Origin: Clostridia bacterium
Lineage (GTDB): Bacteria > Bacillota > Clostridia > Lutisporales > Lutisporaceae
DNA: 64,000 nucleotides
Direction of reading: 5' to 3'
Assembly (NCBI GenBank): GCA_035628995.1
Contig: DASPIR010000023.1
Location: 1 to 64,000, forward strand
Shown here piece after piece: positions 63,258 through 64,000 of the stretch. A model generated the notes under the pieces. It searched no databases and was not told the origin of the DNA. It saw only the letters and a program-made list of their open reading frames with translations. How positions within the stretch are numbered: the stretch's first letter is position 1; each line of letters starts with the position of its first letter. The position numbers and the translations under genes are program-made.

Positions 63258-64000
63258 TTGAGCCATAATTACTGTTCACTAGCTAGCAGGGATTATACCT
63301 ATAAGGTATTAGCACTATACAGATCAATACAAAAATATGATGAAGATTTTCACTTTTTTCTTATTTGCTTAAATGAGGAAGCTAAGGAGCTCTTCAGCGG
63401 GATGAATTTAGATAAAGCAAGTATTATAGGCATAGATAGCATTGAAGCTAAAGACTGGGAGCTCCTTGAAGTGAAAAGCGGGAGAAATGAGAAAGAGTAT
63501 GCCTGGACAGTAAAACCGTCTGTAATGCTATATCTGCTTGAAAGCTATCCGGAATTGGAGCATATTGTGTGGCTGGATGGGGACACAGCCTTTTTGTCAA
63601 ATCCTCAGCCAATATATGATGAATGGGGAGATTATTCCATATTACTGACTGAAGAGAAGTACTCCGGTAAATATGACTACATGAGCTGGCATTTTGGAGT
63701 GTATAATACAGGATTTTTGGGTTTTAAGAGGGATGATAACGCCATTAAATGTCTGAATTGGCTGAGGGGAAAGGTTATTGAATGGTGTTATGACAGGCAC
63801 GAGGAAGGCTTGTGGAGTGACCAAATGCATTTCAACAATCTTCCGAGCTTATTCAGTAATGTCGGTGTAGTTAGAAATGTAGGCATAAATATGACACCAT
63901 TTATACTCAATAGATTGTTGGATGAAGAGGGAGGTGACATCAAAAAAAGCTCTGGCGGTATATTTGTTAATGCATCTAAAGTTGTGTTTTTTCACTATTA
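63258..64000 (+). CDS. Glycosyltransferase-like protein (second of pair, cut by window end)
   Basis: Starts at TTG, 7-8 nt after GAAGGGGG, and is open to the window end (about 247 codons). It is a clear paralogue of the preceding gene: CSLASRDYTYKVLALYRSI, HIVWLDGDTAFLSNPQ, LLTEEKYSGKYDYM, YNTGFLGFKRDDNA. The DGD motif is conserved. Tandem duplication with divergence suggests different donors or acceptors. Confidence 0.78.
   Translation, partial: MSHNYCSLASRDYTYKVLALYRSIQKYDEDFHFFLICLNEEAKELFSGMNLDKASIIGIDSIEAKDWELLEVKSGRNEKEYAWTVKPSVMLYLLESYPELEHIVWLDGDTAFLSNPQPIYDEWGDYSILLTEEKYSGKYDYMSWHFGVYNTGFLGFKRDDNAIKCLNWLRGKVIEWCYDRHEEGLWSDQMHFNNLPSLFSNVGVVRNVGINMTPFILNRLLDEEGGDIKKSSGGIFVNASKVVFFHY

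Overview
The window looks like chromosomal DNA of an anaerobic, spore-forming member of the Clostridia (Firmicutes). It is AT-rich, has strong AGGAGG-type ribosome binding sites, many TTG/GTG starts and short A/T-rich intergenic gaps. It carries sporulation-linked genes (BofC-like, SpoIID/LytB), a SCIFF peptide gene, a T-box leader and a complete oxidative ornithine-fermentation operon like that of amino-acid-fermenting clostridia. No phage, IS element, CRISPR array, integrase or tRNA gene was seen. || Layout. 1-630: 3' end of 23S rRNA, 5S rRNA and a structured downstream spacer. 0.6-7.3 kb: hflK-hflC divergent from hflX, a DMT exporter, a TauE/SafE exporter split into two overlapping half-genes with a coupled 51-codon ORF, and nadE. 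7.4-10.2 kb: yebC followed by two small cassettes (a DUF4349 lipoprotein and a 57-aa membrane protein) interleaved with decayed copies of the yebC 3' end. 10.3-16.9 kb: a membrane-anchored PstS-like protein, an LtaS-like sulfatase, DUF1653, UV endonuclease UvsE, small unknown genes and a BofC-like gene. 17-28.4 kb: ruvCAB, queH, a SpoIID/LytB protein, queA, tgt, yajC, a TIGR04086-like protein, scfA (SCIFF), a gamma-carbonic anhydrase, secD, secF and a LapA-like protein. 28.7-39.8 kb: recJ, apt, bifunctional rel, dtd, an MBL hydrolase, hemZ, then T-box-hisS-aspS. 39.9-43.5 kb: tcdA, a CsoR/CstR-type repressor, an RseC-like protein, thioredoxin and glyA. 43.7-55.4 kb: a sigma-54 activator, a PHP phosphatase, then ord-ord-ortA-ortB-oraS-oraE-MutL-like-orr. 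55.5-64 kb: DUF2207-lemA, rarA, a long unknown protein, a Cys-rich probable coat-type protein, a candidate selenoprotein, and two tandem glycosyltransferase-like genes, the last cut by the window edge. || How it fits together. The ornithine operon encodes racemisation to D-ornithine (Orr), B12/PLP aminomutation (OraS/OraE with a MutL-type partner), oxidation of 2,4-diaminopentanoate (two Ord paralogues) and thiolysis (OrtA/OrtB). It starts at a textbook -24/-12 promoter preceded by paired palindromes, and an enhancer-binding protein is encoded just upstream. Queuosine genes (queH, queA, tgt) and Holliday-junction genes share one stretch that runs into secretion genes. || The most unusual observations are: a 66-codon reading frame with an in-frame UGA inside a CxxU-like, glycine-rich motif, followed by a SECIS-like hairpin; an apparently Asp-sensing T-box in front of hisS-aspS; two families of dispersed intergenic repeats whose stems are conserved, one with compensatory base changes; an HflX with a complete JAMM-type motif in its N-terminal extension; and repeated yebC 3'-end relics flanking small cassettes. 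All calls were made by reading the sequence and its translations; no database search was run.
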